Translations under genes and position numbers: made by a program
Notes under the pieces: generated by a model
Told to the model about the DNA's origin: nothing
Database searches by the model: none
The model's input: the letters and a program-made list of their open reading frames with translations, nothing else
Assembly: GCA_022315425.1 (NCBI GenBank)
Contig: JAIUPT010000038.1
Span: 992,001 to 1,056,000 of the forward strand
Source: Pseudevernia furfuracea
Taxonomy: Eukaryota > Ascomycota > Lecanoromycetes > Lecanorales > Parmeliaceae
DNA: 64,000 nucleotides
Direction: 5' to 3'
Shown: positions 31,756 through 43,244 of the stretch, piece after piece
How the letters are laid out: each line of letters starts with the position of its first letter
How positions within the stretch are numbered: the stretch's first letter is position 1

Positions 31756-33009
31756 ATGCCGAATTTTGCCCCTCTTCAGAACGACCTGCTGCTAAGGGCG
31801 GCGAGAGGTATGCTCGTAAAAGTCCATCGCCTTCGGAAAGCTCACATGTTGAGCAGGCGAACGTGTGGAACGACCACCAATATGGGTGATGCGCCAGGGT
31901 AACAGCCTCGATCCTGTGAACGTAAGGATCCTAGCTGATGAATAGCAGCCGGGAGATACCTCCCGGAGTATCACGAAGCCAAATCATTCCATGACTTCTT
32001 CGCATGCTGCCGGAGCCCGGAAATCTCCTCCAACCTGACCCTTCAACCCATCGACCGTTACGATGGCCTCATTGATGCCGCAATTATCTTCTCTGACATA
32101 CTCGTTATACCGCAGGCAATGGGCATGGTGGTAGAGATGTTGGATGGCAAAGGACCTCACTTCCCGAAACCACTAAGGGCTCCTACCGACGAGCAGTACC
32201 AGGACCTGCTATCGAAGCGTGTGGATGTAGAGAAAGAGCTAGATTACGTCTATCAGGCGATTACAATGACAAGACAGAAGCTGAACGGCCGAGTACCTTT
32301 ATTTGGCTTCTGTGGTGCGCCATGGACGTTGCTGTGCTACATGGTTGAAGGAGGAGGAAGTAAACTGTTTGTGCAATCGAAGACGTGGGTCTATAAATAC
32401 CCCAATGAAAGCAAGAAATTGCTACAGAAGATAGCTCTTATTTGTGTGCAGTATTTAGCCTTTCAAGTCAGGGCTGGGGCGCAAATTGTACAGGTCTTTG
32501 ACTCCTGGGCTGCAGAGCTGTCGCCTAGTGCCTTCAGGGAGTTCTCGCTTCCATATCTACACTATATCTCGAAGCAACTTCCTGGACACCTTAAAGCAAT
32601 GAACTTGGAACCTGTACCGATGGTCGTATTTGCCAAAGGCGCATGGTACGCCCTGGACGAGCTCTGTGATTTGGGGTATCAAGTTGTTGGTCTCGACTGG
32701 CTGCAAGACCCAGCACAAGCCATGGACGTCGCCAAGGATCGAGTGGTGTTGCAAGGAAACATGGATCCCGGAGTCTTGTATGGGGGCAAGGAAGCCATCA
32801 CTGCGGCTGTTGAAGAAATGGTGAAGGGATTTGGAGGTGGGAAGCAAGGCTGGATTGCAAATCTTGGACATGGTCGGTATCCCATCAGGAATTGTGCAGC
32901 CTAGTGCTGGCTGACAGAGTATTTAGGTGTCCAGCCTGGAGTCAACCCTGAAGACCTGAAGTTCTTCTTTGACGAGATACACCGTCTCGCAGGTGCATCG
33001 AATTTATGA
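31756..33009 (+). CDS. HEM12: Uroporphyrinogen decarboxylase
   Basis: The enzyme removes four acetate carboxyls from uroporphyrinogen III to give coproporphyrinogen III in haem synthesis. Four exons (31756-31807, 31857-31898, 31946-32872, 32927-33009) give 367 aa, the normal length. Signatures include PPIWVMRQAGRYLPEY, with the active-site Arg and the family signature, the IIFSDILVIPQAMGM segment with the catalytic Asp, GFCGAPWTLLCYMVEGGG, VFDSWAAELSP, and the end ANLGHGVQPGVNPEDLKFFF. All introns are 47-54 bp. It is convergent with FCY1, only 81 bp apart. The identification is secure. Confidence 0.96.
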
Positions 33010-33090
33010 GCAATGCTTATGGGATGAGCATCACGCATTCATGACCACCCAGCAGCATAGCGTTAAGGGGCAAGTTATAGCATGTTGTGC

Positions 33091-33658
33091 TTATTCTCCA
33101 ATATCTTCATTCCTGTCATCCTATCAGTGCTCTGGTTGCTATGTGTAATATTAAAAAATTGCATAGGCTTACCAGACACCAGGCTTGTCTTCAATATATT
33201 TGCTCATCAGGTCCTGGCACTCTTTGTTCTCCAGCACGATGACTTCGACTCCTCGCTGCTTGAGGTATGCCTCACCTCCGACAAAGGTCTTGTTCTCGCC
33301 GATCACAACCCGGGACAATTTGTACAGAACACAGGCGCCAGTGCACATATCACAAGGTGACAAAGAGGTGTACATCGTAGCACCTTTGTATGCTGAAGCT
33401 GGAAGCCTCCCAGTGTTTTCCAACGTTGAGATTTCTGCCTTTGATGAGACGAATCTCCATCAGAGCTCGCATCTAGTCTCAAGTCCCAGAAAGGCCTACA
33501 TGTAGAATGGCACTCGCTTTCTGCACTCGCATGTTGTGGCCTCTACCTAGAATCTTCCCCTCCCTCGAGACTAGACAGGCGCCTATGGGAATTCCCCCTT
33601 CTTCGAAACCTGCCTTGGCTTCTTCTACAGCAGCGATGAATCCTGGATCTGAATCCAT
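33091..33658 (-). CDS. FCY1: Cytosine deaminase
   Basis: The enzyme deaminates cytosine to uracil in pyrimidine salvage. Three exons (33658-33500, 33438-33173, 33112-33091) give 148 aa. The zinc site is formed by HAEISTLE (H-x-E, with Ala where yeast has Gly) and SPCDMCTGA (C-x2-C). GGIPIGACLVS and LGRGHNMRVQKAS line the active site. The 22-nt last exon adds WNEDIGE after a 60-bp intron and matches the conserved yeast C-terminus (W-x-EDIGE), which helps close the active site in yeast. Without it the frame would stop after VW. The start is the ATG before DSDPGF; a longer upstream frame looks less likely. It lies divergent to the Hsp40 gene. Confidence 0.93.
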
Positions 33659-34347
33659 GTTTGTAGATACGGTGAATGGATTGAGGAGAAGAGAGGTTTG
33701 CTGCAATATGGCGTGATGTGGGTCGGAACAATTGACCTCGCTTGCCGATATCAATGGTCACTAACACTAGATTTCTTAGACTCGGTCTTCCCACATCTGT
33801 ACCTGTATAAATTAAATTATACTGAAGTCAGCAGTGTAATTTCTCATATACTGCCAATTTCAGTCATAGAAATCAGCTACTGTTGCTGTAGGAAGTGAGT
33901 GAATTGCCAGGGTGCAGGGCGGAGCTAGGCACCTGTAAGGCTGAAAGAATCGCTTAGAATCGCGGCGAAATCTGCATGTTCAGGTCGATCAGTCTCATTT
34001 TTTGAGTCTTCTCATTTGCTTCCTCATCAACACCACAATCTTAAACACTCACGACAAACGACTACGAAGTCTCGCATTTGAAATCCGGACTGCTGGAAAC
34101 ACGTTGCTGCACCTCTTCATTCAGAGCACGCTATCTTCTCAATAAAGTACGTGTTACAAGTGAGGTTCCTCCCTAGGTCTTCCAATATTTGTAGCAGACA
34201 AGAATTCTGAGAGCAACCATGAAGTGTTCTTTTTCACTGATTCTAGCCCTAGGAGCATCCTAACAGCCTCGGTGACGTCTCAAAACCCGCTGGACGACAA
34301 GACCATAGAGGCAAACTTAATCGCTTTGTGTCCTTGGCTACGACATC
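33659..34347. promoter_or_regulatory. Divergent promoter region, FCY1 and Hsp40 gene
   Basis: This 689-bp region separates two divergent start codons. It should hold both promoters and the Hsp40 5' UTR. No heat-shock element was assigned with confidence. Confidence 0.4.
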
Positions 34348-35764
34348 ATGGTCAAAGAGACCAAATTCTATGATATCTTGGGGGTAAGTCACGATACTAT
34401 AGAGCCGTACATTCCAAAAGTGGTACACCGCTCATTGATTTAACAGGTGGGACCTTCAGCCACAGAAGCTGAGCTAAAGACAGCATACAAGAAGGGAGCA
34501 CTCAAGCATCATCCAGGTACATGGTTGTTCGATCATAATTAGATGCATGAGGCTGATAGCAGCTCCAATAGACAAAAATGCCCACAATCCAGATGCTGCA
34601 GAAAAATTCAAGGATCTGTCTCGTGCCTATGAAGCGCTTCAAGATCCTCAAAAGCGTCAGCTGTACGATCAATATGGCGAAGAGGGTTTAGAGCAAGGTG
34701 GAGCCGGAGGGGGCATGGCAGCGGAGGATTTGTTCGCCCAATTCTTTGGTGGAGGCGGAGGAGCGTTCGGTGGAATGTTCGGTGGTGGTATGCGCGAACA
34801 AGGACCCAAGAAAGCAAGGACCATTCACCACGTTCACAAAGTCTCGCTGGAAGACATCTACCGAGGGAAAATCTCAAAGCTTGCTCTTCAGAAATCCGTC
34901 ATCTGCCCAGCATGCGATGGCCGTGGTGGAAAAGAGGGTGCCGTAAAACAATGCTCTGGCTGCAATGGCGCTGGAATGAAGACCATGATGCGCCAAATGG
35001 GGCCGATGATCCAACGATTTCAGACCGTGTGCCCGGATTGCCAGGGAGAAGGCGAGATCATCCGAGACAAAGACCGATGCAAGCGATGCAGCGGCAAGAA
35101 GACTGTCATCGAGCGAAAGGTTCTCCACGTGCATGTCGACAAAGGCGTCAAAAACGGCCACAAGATCGATTTCCGAGGAGAGGGAGACCAGATGCCAGAT
35201 GTTCTTGCGGGAGACGTCCAATTCGAAATTGAACAAAAGCCACATCCTCGCTTCCAACGCAAAGACGACGACCTATTCTTTCAGGCCGAAATCGACGTCC
35301 TCACTGCTCTTGCTGGAGGATCGATCCATATTGAGCATTTGGATGATCGTTGGTTGACGGTGATTATCGAGCCTGGAGAGGTCATCAGTCCAGGTAAGCT
35401 GTCGTACCCCTCCAACTGTATCCACAAGGCGGCTAATCCGTGAGAAGGCGAGGTAAAAATGATACGCGGCCAAGGCATGCCTTCATTGAGACACCACGAC
35501 TTCGGTAACCTCTACATTCAATTCGACGTCAAATTCCCCGCTCCAGGCTTCAACAGCCCCGAGAAAATCGCCATGCTTGAACAGATCCTGCCTGAGCGCA
35601 AACCACAGGTGACACCTCCTAGCGACGCCATGATTGACGACTTCCCTCTCGAGGAGGTTGACCAGAGCGGACAACGAAGAGCCCAAGGAGCTACCAGCAT
35701 GGAAGAGGATGAAGAAGACGGCGCACCTCAAGGTGCAGAGAGAATGCAGTGCGCGTCCCAGTAA
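34348..35764 (+). CDS. YDJ1: Type I Hsp40 co-chaperone, Ydj1/Mas5 type
   Basis: The protein stimulates Hsp70 ATPase and binds unfolded clients. Four exons (34348-34383, 34447-34516, 34572-35393, 35448-35764) give 414 aa, near the yeast length. The order is J domain (KFYDILG, HPD split by intron 2 as HHP-D, then KDLSRAYEALQDPQKR), a Gly/Phe-rich linker, four zinc-binding repeats (CPACDGRG, CSGCNGAG, CPDCQGEG, CKRCSGKK) and C-terminal client-binding and dimerisation domains. It ends in CASQ, a CaaX box identical to that of yeast Ydj1, so farnesylation and membrane association are expected. All splice joins keep the frame. Confidence 0.95.
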
Positions 35765-36436
35765 ACATGGGAAACGCCTGATGATTGATGAATGGATGTG
35801 GAGGAACAACGACTACGACACTACTTTCACTACCTTTCGAACGTCTACTACATACCACCATACCTACCTACCCTGCCTACTCTTGTTATCGCATGTGGCG
35901 CATTGGCTGGCTCGGACAGGAGACAGGTTCTATCAGCTGTACAGCGTGGCTTCGGCATAGGCGTTGCGGAGCCCCTGATCAGCTGCTGACCTAGGGTTGC
36001 ATTGTCGTTACAGGTCCGATAGATTTTTTACAGCGGCTTTACAACATGGTTGCTAGGTCTTCAAGAGGCGACTTTTTTCGAACTCGTGCATGGCGTCTTA
36101 GAGTAATTACATTTTAGAGAAAATCATATTGCATTCCAATTTCTTGCGGCCTGTGATGACTGATGATGGCCTTAGGCCGTGGTCTTTGTGTTTCTTTCGA
36201 CAAACTGGAAACAGTCTATGGATTCGGAAAACAGATAATAAAGCAACAAAGTAGACACAACACGATGATTCTGGAAACCTCTTCTCTCCCAACTATTGTG
36301 TAAAAGTAGTTGCTATTCGATCTCTGAACACAGATCTTCAACCAGCAGAGAGCCTCTCTAAGAAACCCTAGATTCAGCCCTATCAGATCAAAAATCCGTC
36401 GCGTCGCTTTAGCTTGAGCTCACCTACAAAAAAGCA
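35765..36436. other. Intergenic region
   Basis: This 672-bp region holds the Hsp40 3' UTR and the MSH1 promoter. Short open frames here lack any recognisable similarity. No other element was seen. Confidence 0.5.
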
Positions 36437-39400
36437 ATGCGAAATGTAGCTTTCTCTGCGACCCGCAAAAGGGTTGCGTGGAAAGACTTGAACAGATGCC
36501 CGTACAGACTTGCTGACACCCGACCTAACGCCTACCTTTACCACCATAGGTCTAGCTGGGGGATTGCTACAAAGATACAATATCGTGGAGCAAAATCACG
36601 AGCAACCATTTCACTCGATGATCTTCCACAAAATACCTTTACAGCCGACTACAGTATCCCAGAGACCGAGAATGTCGGCCCAGCATATCCAACGGTGGTC
36701 CAGCAGGCACGAAACAATATGCGGAAGTTCGACAAGTGCGTATTGTTGACAAGAGTGGGAAATTTTTACGAGCTTTACTTTGAACACGCGGAGAAATATG
36801 GCCCTCTTCTCAACATCAAGGTGGCCCAAAAGAAGACTGCCGCTGGGTCTGTGCCCATGGCAGGATTTCCTTTCTATCAATTGGACCGATTCCTCAAAAT
36901 CCTCGTACAGGATCTGAACGAATTTGTGGCCATCAGTGAGGAGTTTGCGAACGATGCCTCGGGCACTGTCAAGTCTGGAGGGCTGTTGTTTGACCGGAGA
37001 GTTACTAGGACGATCACGCCGGGGACCTTAATTGATGAAAAGTTTATGGATCCATACGATAATAATTTCCTGCTGGCTCTTTACCCACCTGGACTAAGCG
37101 ACTCGCCCTATCCCTCGGAGATCGAAACGATCCCAGCAGAGCTCGCGAAGGGCTCAATACCGCCGTCACTGATGTCGAAGTCGATTGGTCTGGCTTGGTT
37201 GGATCTGTCAACCGGAAGTTTCTCCACACAAATAACCACCATTGGGTCGCTGGCTTCCGCCGCTGCGCGGATAGGGCCTAGGGAGATCGTGCTAGGCGAT
37301 GACCTTGAAGATGGCATGAAGCAGAGCATTATGGGTATACTTGAGCAGCAACGCCATCTTGTGACTTACCACTCAGCCCCAGTACACCCCCTATCTACGT
37401 CCTTCTGGACCCCAATGTTGGAAGCAGAAGTGCCCATAGAATTGCAGTCTACGTTTACGAAAGAGGAATTGGCTGCAGGAAGCTTGCTTCTAGCATATGT
37501 GAAGGAGAGACTTCAGGGATCAGGAATAAGACTACAGCCTCCAGTCCGAAGACAAGACAAGGAGACCATGAGTATTGACAAGAACAGTATGAGAGCTCTG
37601 GAAATTTTGAGAACGTCAAAGGGCGGTAAAGATGGGGACAAAGGCAGTCTACTGCATACAATGCGTCGTACCGTCACGAAAAGCGGTGCAAGGCTGCTCA
37701 GAGAATGGATTGCTTCACCTTCTATGTCTCTGCAGGTCATCAACGCAAGGCTGGACATTGTAACATTATTTTTACGGGATCGAACTCTCAGAGAAGATAT
37801 TACCAGTCTTCTTCGTCGCAGCTACGATTCCGAGCGTCTTGTGCAGAAATTCTCTATGGGCCGAGGAGATGCCGATGATCTGATCAGTCTGCTTAGGACG
37901 ATTGAAGCGACGAGCGAGATAGCGAGTCTACTGGAGACTCACTCTACCTTGTCTGAGGCAGGCTACAAAACGGATTCCCTTGATCGAAAGCATCGGCGGT
38001 CTTTGCAGAACCTAAGCTGCCGACTCTGGCTTGAGGAACCAAAAGCACTCGCAGCTCGGATTACCGAGGCCATCGACGAAGACGGCGTCACGGAGAGCCA
38101 CCGCATTGAGGAAACTAAGAATGCAGATATCGTCTCAATGGCGCAGGGAGTTCTGCAAAAGGAAGGGTCTTCAGATGACCAAGCTGCCATGACCCGCCTC
38201 TCGCGCTCCAAGGTAAAGCAAAAGCCTTCCACAGACCAGGAATGGGAGGAGGAGGATGTCTGGGTTCTGCGGAAAAACGCGAGTCCTATACTGGAGAGCC
38301 TGCATGAAGCGCTAGATGGTATGCGTCGAGACAAAGCATCCTTGTTATCTCGCTTGAGTGAAAACATGAATGCACCAAGTCTTACATTGAGGTGTACTCC
38401 GGGACTAGGTCACCATTGCCACGTCAAAGGGCTTAAAGATGTTGCGGCGTCCTTGAAGAAGTATGTCGCCGCTCGAGACGTCAAATCGACCAAGTCAACA
38501 CGCTCCTTCCACGACTCTGAGTGGAGCAGTCTTGGAAGCAAGATAGATCAAGCAAAGCTACGCATCAAAGCTGAAGAGCAGCGTGTCTTCCAACTCCTAC
38601 GTGAACAAGTCGTCCTCAACCTAGTCAAGTTACGACGAAATGCTGCGGTGCTCGACGAGCTTGATATCGGCTGCTCATTCGCAACTTCAGCAGAAGAGCA
38701 AGGGTTTGTACGGCCTGTTTTGGACTCGAGTCTGGACCACAATATCATTGGTGGGCGGCATCCGACGGTAAAGCTAGGTTTGGAAGAGCAAGGAAGAGCC
38801 TTCGTCAGCAATGACTGTTCGGTCGGTGTAGAGGAACGTATTTGGCTCATCACAGGCCCAAATATGGCTGGCAAAAGCACCTTCCTACGCCAAAACGCTT
38901 TAATCTGTGTACTAGCCCAGGTTGGATCCTTCGTTCCCGCCGAACATGCAGAAATAGGCTTGGTCGACCAAATCTTCACGAGAGTGGGTTCTGCAGATGA
39001 CCTATTCCGAGACCAGTCCACTTTCATGGTGGAGATGATGGAGACTGCTGCGATTCTCAATCAGGCCACTGCCCAGTCTTTCGTGATTATGGACGAGATT
39101 GGACGTGGCACAACGCCGGAAGATGGGATTGCAGTGGGCTTCGCTTGCTTGCATCACCTGTACTACAAGAATCTCTGTCGGACACTTTTCGCTACCCACT
39201 TCCACGCTTTAGCAGACATGACGAAAGAGTTTGAGCACCTGGCATGCTACTGCACGGATGTGGTGGAGGGATCCGAAGGGTCGTTTTCATTTGTTCACCG
39301 TCTTCGGAAAGGCGTCAATAGGAGCTCCCACGCTTTGAAGGTGGCACGGCTTGCAGGTATGATACTGTGGGCCCCTGCCATGCCGAATGGCTGGATACTG

Positions 39401-39518
39401 ACCCTCTCCAGGAATCCCAGAAGCAGCGATTGAGACCGCGCGGACTGTTCTAGAAAGTTTGCATACCCGGTCTGTCGATTACTCTGAAACATCATTGCCT
39501 CAAGCAGCAACGGCGTGA
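36437..39518 (+). CDS. MSH1: Mitochondrial DNA mismatch repair MutS homolog Msh1
   Basis: Msh1 maintains mitochondrial DNA stability. Two exons (36437-39356 and 39412-39518) give 1008 aa. The N-terminus is Arg-rich and poor in acidic residues for about 35 aa, as expected for a mitochondrial presequence. The mismatch-binding motif is GNFYELYF with F110 and E112 (the F-x-E pair of MutS). The connector and lever domains follow. The ATPase has Walker A TGPNMAGKST at 806-815, a SADDLFRDQSTFMVEMMETA segment, Walker B IMDEIGRGTTPEDG with D886-E887, and the LFATHFHALADM histidine switch. The 55-bp intron near the end joins ARLAG to IPEAAIETARTVLESL, the conserved helix-turn-helix end, so the true stop is at 39518. 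Confidence 0.94.
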
Positions 39519-40596
39519 TCCTGAGCTTGCAGGCCTACCAGAAGACTTGTGTCAAGACCCGCATACGTCTAAACCTATAAGCCGTTTCAAAATTCAAGTA
39601 AATTGCTGAGCGGGCTGGGGCGAGGAGTATTTCTTGAATAACGAGACACTGGCAGACGTCTTTTGCCCACAAGACGATGATATATGGTCAAAAGACCAAA
39701 AGAGCGAATATCCGTGGAAGCGATACAAAACAACCCAGAATGCGGCATCCTCAAAACTTACGACCAATTGACTTGAGGAGGAAAGGGCGATGACGGCGAA
39801 TACGAGAGTACAACCGTGGCCCCCGAAGTATTCAGCCGCTTACCCAATGGGACGTTGGAAATATTGTGGCACCGCTATATTGACCATGAAAGACTGAGTT
39901 TTGGACTCAATGCCCAAAATCACGGTGAAAAAGGTAGAGTATGTAAAAATGAAACGAAAGAAGAAAAACTCACACCTCATTTTGCCATTATGTGGCAGGC
40001 TGACAGCTTGCCTTACGTGTTCTCGGTTTTAAGGTTCTGTATGTACCACTACTACTGTGCTGACTACTTCACACTTTGTAATCGATGACTCTACAGTCAT
40101 CAGTGTTTCACACCCACAACTGACGCCTTGTACGTGGTCCTGCTAGGTTTCTCGCACGCATCTGCACCAAAAAAAAAACTGCCTGGTTATTTGGTCTTAG
40201 ATAAGCCAAGATCTACTGATGACTTTGTCTCGTATTAATATCACTGATTGATCAAACCGAGGCCTAGTGCCGGAGCCGAGTGACTAGATACGTCACTTTT
40301 TGTTGACGGAGATTGCTAGAATATCTGGTGTGGCAACATACACCGCCGCAGTGTCTGCATCCACATGGCACGATGGACCTCAGCTTGTGACGCTGCGCCA
40401 GAAAAGCTTCTTGTTATTGTCGTTCTGGCTTTTTCATTTCATCGAAATCTCGTCCTCCAATCTTCTCGGGGTTTGCAGTCTTCTTTGCTCTTCCATACTA
40501 TGCTATCCATATTGGCGAGTCGAGTCGATCTTTTTGTTCCCATACACCTCTACCTAGATTCTATAATACTCCTCGCTTTGTGCATCGCCTTGGAAT
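39519..40596. other. Intergenic region
   Basis: This 1078-bp region between MSH1 and the kelch gene contains a short poly-A run (40169-40179) and no convincing coding sequence. An open stretch at 39816-40088 shows no family features. Confidence 0.5.
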
Positions 40597-42786
40597 ATGA
40601 GGTTGCCAGAGATTGCAGTAGCTTGCGGTTTGCTGAGTACGACGGCCAGTGCAAGCGCCCAAGAGTTGGATCCAATCGTCAACTTTTGCATTCGCTTTGA
40701 CCACCAATGTAAGAAAGCGATGTTTGTTAAAGCCCTGAAACCGCTGGTAATGATTTGACCTTTCATAGCGGTCGTCAAGAACAGCACACTCTATATTGAC
40801 GGTGGCAAAGAAACGTTCATCGACGTGACAGGCAATGGTAGCTCAGCAACGCAACTTGGCAATATTACAGAGGGTTACAGTGAGTGATTGCGAAACATGC
40901 GTTTACTACGAGAGTCTCAGTAAAGTCTAGATAATTATCTCATTGCCATTGACTTGAGTCAGTCCTGGGATTGGAAGACCAATATCTCGGAAAAGGCTCT
41001 CACTAAGACATCTAATCCTAGAACTGGTACTGCGCCGCCGGTGCTCTCGCGTGGGGCGCTGTTCCACGGTTCAGCCAATGACAGCAATATCTATCTCTGG
41101 GGCGGAACCACCTCTTATTGGAATACGAGCTTCCCAGGCTACGAAGCCCCTACTCCGCAACAGTATTCATTGTGGTCATTTGACATCGCGACCCAGGCAT
41201 GGGACCAATACGACCTGACGCTTGGCAGTGCAAATAGACCAAGCAGTGGATCGTTTACTAATGCGAAAGAGCTAGGCTTAGGATTTTATTTCAATGGGGA
41301 ACTGGACTCTGGCAGTGAGATCCAGACGCAGAGTTATGGTAACGGGGTGAAGCAATTAATTGGAGGAATGATTGTTGTTGACTTGGTCAACCGGACCGCA
41401 AGGAACTTGTCGACGCAGGCAGTGAGTGGCGACGTGCCGCGATCAAGAGGAAGCATGATGTACATCAACGACATTGGACCACAAGGTGTCATTTTCCAGA
41501 TAGGAGGCAATCAACAGAATGTCACCAATACTACAGGTATCACAAGCCCGAGCATCGAGAATTTGGTCAGTAAGAGTTTGATGCTAAATGATTGAGAAAT
41601 ACGGCTGATCGATGTGGACAGCTACCGATGGACGAAATTGACATATTCGACGTTGCTTCATACTACAACGCCAGTACCCCCGATGGCACTTGGTACAAGC
41701 AAAAAACGAGCGGAGACACCCCAGATCCGCGCATCGACTTCTGCCTCATCTTAGCATCTGCTCCTGATAGAAGTAGTCATAACGTGTAAGTCATTTTCCT
41801 CTGATATTTGGATCAGAATTTCATGAGCTTACACAAGCTAGGTATCTGTACGGCGGCCGCGGAGCCGACGCGTTCTTCGACGATATATGGGTCCTTTCGA
41901 TACCTTCTTTCACGTGGACCAAAGTCTATCAAGGCCAGAGCCCAAGATTTGGACATACGTGTCACCAAGTCGGCGATCGAACGATGATCACAGTTGGTGG
42001 TGCTGCGAACTATAATTGGCACGGCCCCCCTTGCGACTGGGAGACGAAGGGAGTTGGAGTCTTCGATTTGTCGGATCTGATTTGGGGGAGCGTGTATAAC
42101 GCATCTGCGCCAGCTTACGCTGTACCTACTCCCATTGCTGCGAGGATAGGTGGTTCGTAAGTGCTTAGTAGTGATTGTATCCTCATAGCTAATTTTCGGG
42201 GTTCTGTAGCCCATCTGGTGGGGCTGCCATGTACGAACCTAGCCCGTCCGGATTCGACCAGCCCGGTCTTGCAGACCTCTTCAAGGTCCAGTATCAAGAG
42301 CCTTCAGCAGGGCCCGCAGCAACACCGAACCCCAGACCGTCAGGGTCTCGGCCAAATCACCGTACTACGATCATAGTCGGCTGCTCAGTCGGTGGTATCG
42401 CCTGCATCACTCTCGTTGCCGGACTCGGATTGTGTTACTGGAGGCAAATTCGTCATCGCATCACAGGCAGTGAATCTTCATGCCAAGAGATGGATAATCA
42501 GGAAAGAGTCCTTCAGGAGATGGACAATCAGGGGAATTTTGTCCAGGAGATGGACGTTCCGGAACCATTTGTCCGGGAGATGGGGGCGGAGAACATCTGC
42601 TGGGAGTTGCCCGCCGAGAACAACCCGGTTGAAATGGGCAACTCCACAGAGAGCCCTAGCTCTAGTCATTTCCGCCGAAGTCGGGTCCCAGCTGACGAGA
42701 AGGTGCCACGTATTCCTTGTCGGGAATCAAATCCAGGAGGATCTCAGCGGAGCTTTAAGGAGCTGCCTCCGCTGCCAGTTGCTTGA
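40597..42786 (+). CDS. Kelch-repeat single-pass membrane protein with signal peptide
   Basis: Six exons (40597-40708, 40769-40879, 40931-41565, 41622-41785, 41842-42156, 42210-42786) join in frame to 637 aa. The start MRLPEIAVACGLLSTTASAS is a likely signal peptide. The ectodomain has kelch-type phrases (LFHGSANDSNIYLWGG, YLYGGRGADAFFDDIWVLSI, FGHTCHQVGDRTMITVGG) and many N-glycosylation sequons. A Pro/Ser-rich stalk precedes one membrane segment (about 42360-42432), followed by a cytosolic tail with four QEMD-type repeats. The architecture resembles fungal cell-surface kelch proteins with roles in polarity or wall sensing, but no function can be assigned. Confidence 0.85.
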
Positions 42787-43244
42787 TCATGACAGTGTTG
42801 CACTGCATTCAAATCACCACTCCCGACTATGAAGAGGGCACGCCGCCTCTATAATGGAGCGTCCGTTGCTGCCATCAGGTCTCCATCGCCCCGTCTCAAA
42901 GACAACGCCCTTAGTCTGGGGTGATTTACCCTTCCGAATGAACCTGCAACGGCTTTTCTCAACGATCTACATTAATTTCTCGGAGTCACTGCCCCCAGCT
43001 CCGTCTTCCAACCCTGCATTGAGCCTACGATGCAGGGTAGGAAACTTCTAATGTGCACAACATGTAACAACACGAATGTCGCTTATTCAAAAGCTAGAGA
43101 CGATAGAACATACTATGACTGCACGAAATGTATCCGTCGTGAATCATCAATAGAAACATTTGGACAATAGCTATATGTAACAAAATTCATCATGAATTGA
43201 TCGTCGTTCCAAAACGTGACAACCCTCCGCTTCCTTTCCCCGTC
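42787..43244. other. Intergenic region
   Basis: This 458-bp region holds the kelch gene 3' UTR and the next promoter. No distinct element was recognised. Confidence 0.5.
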
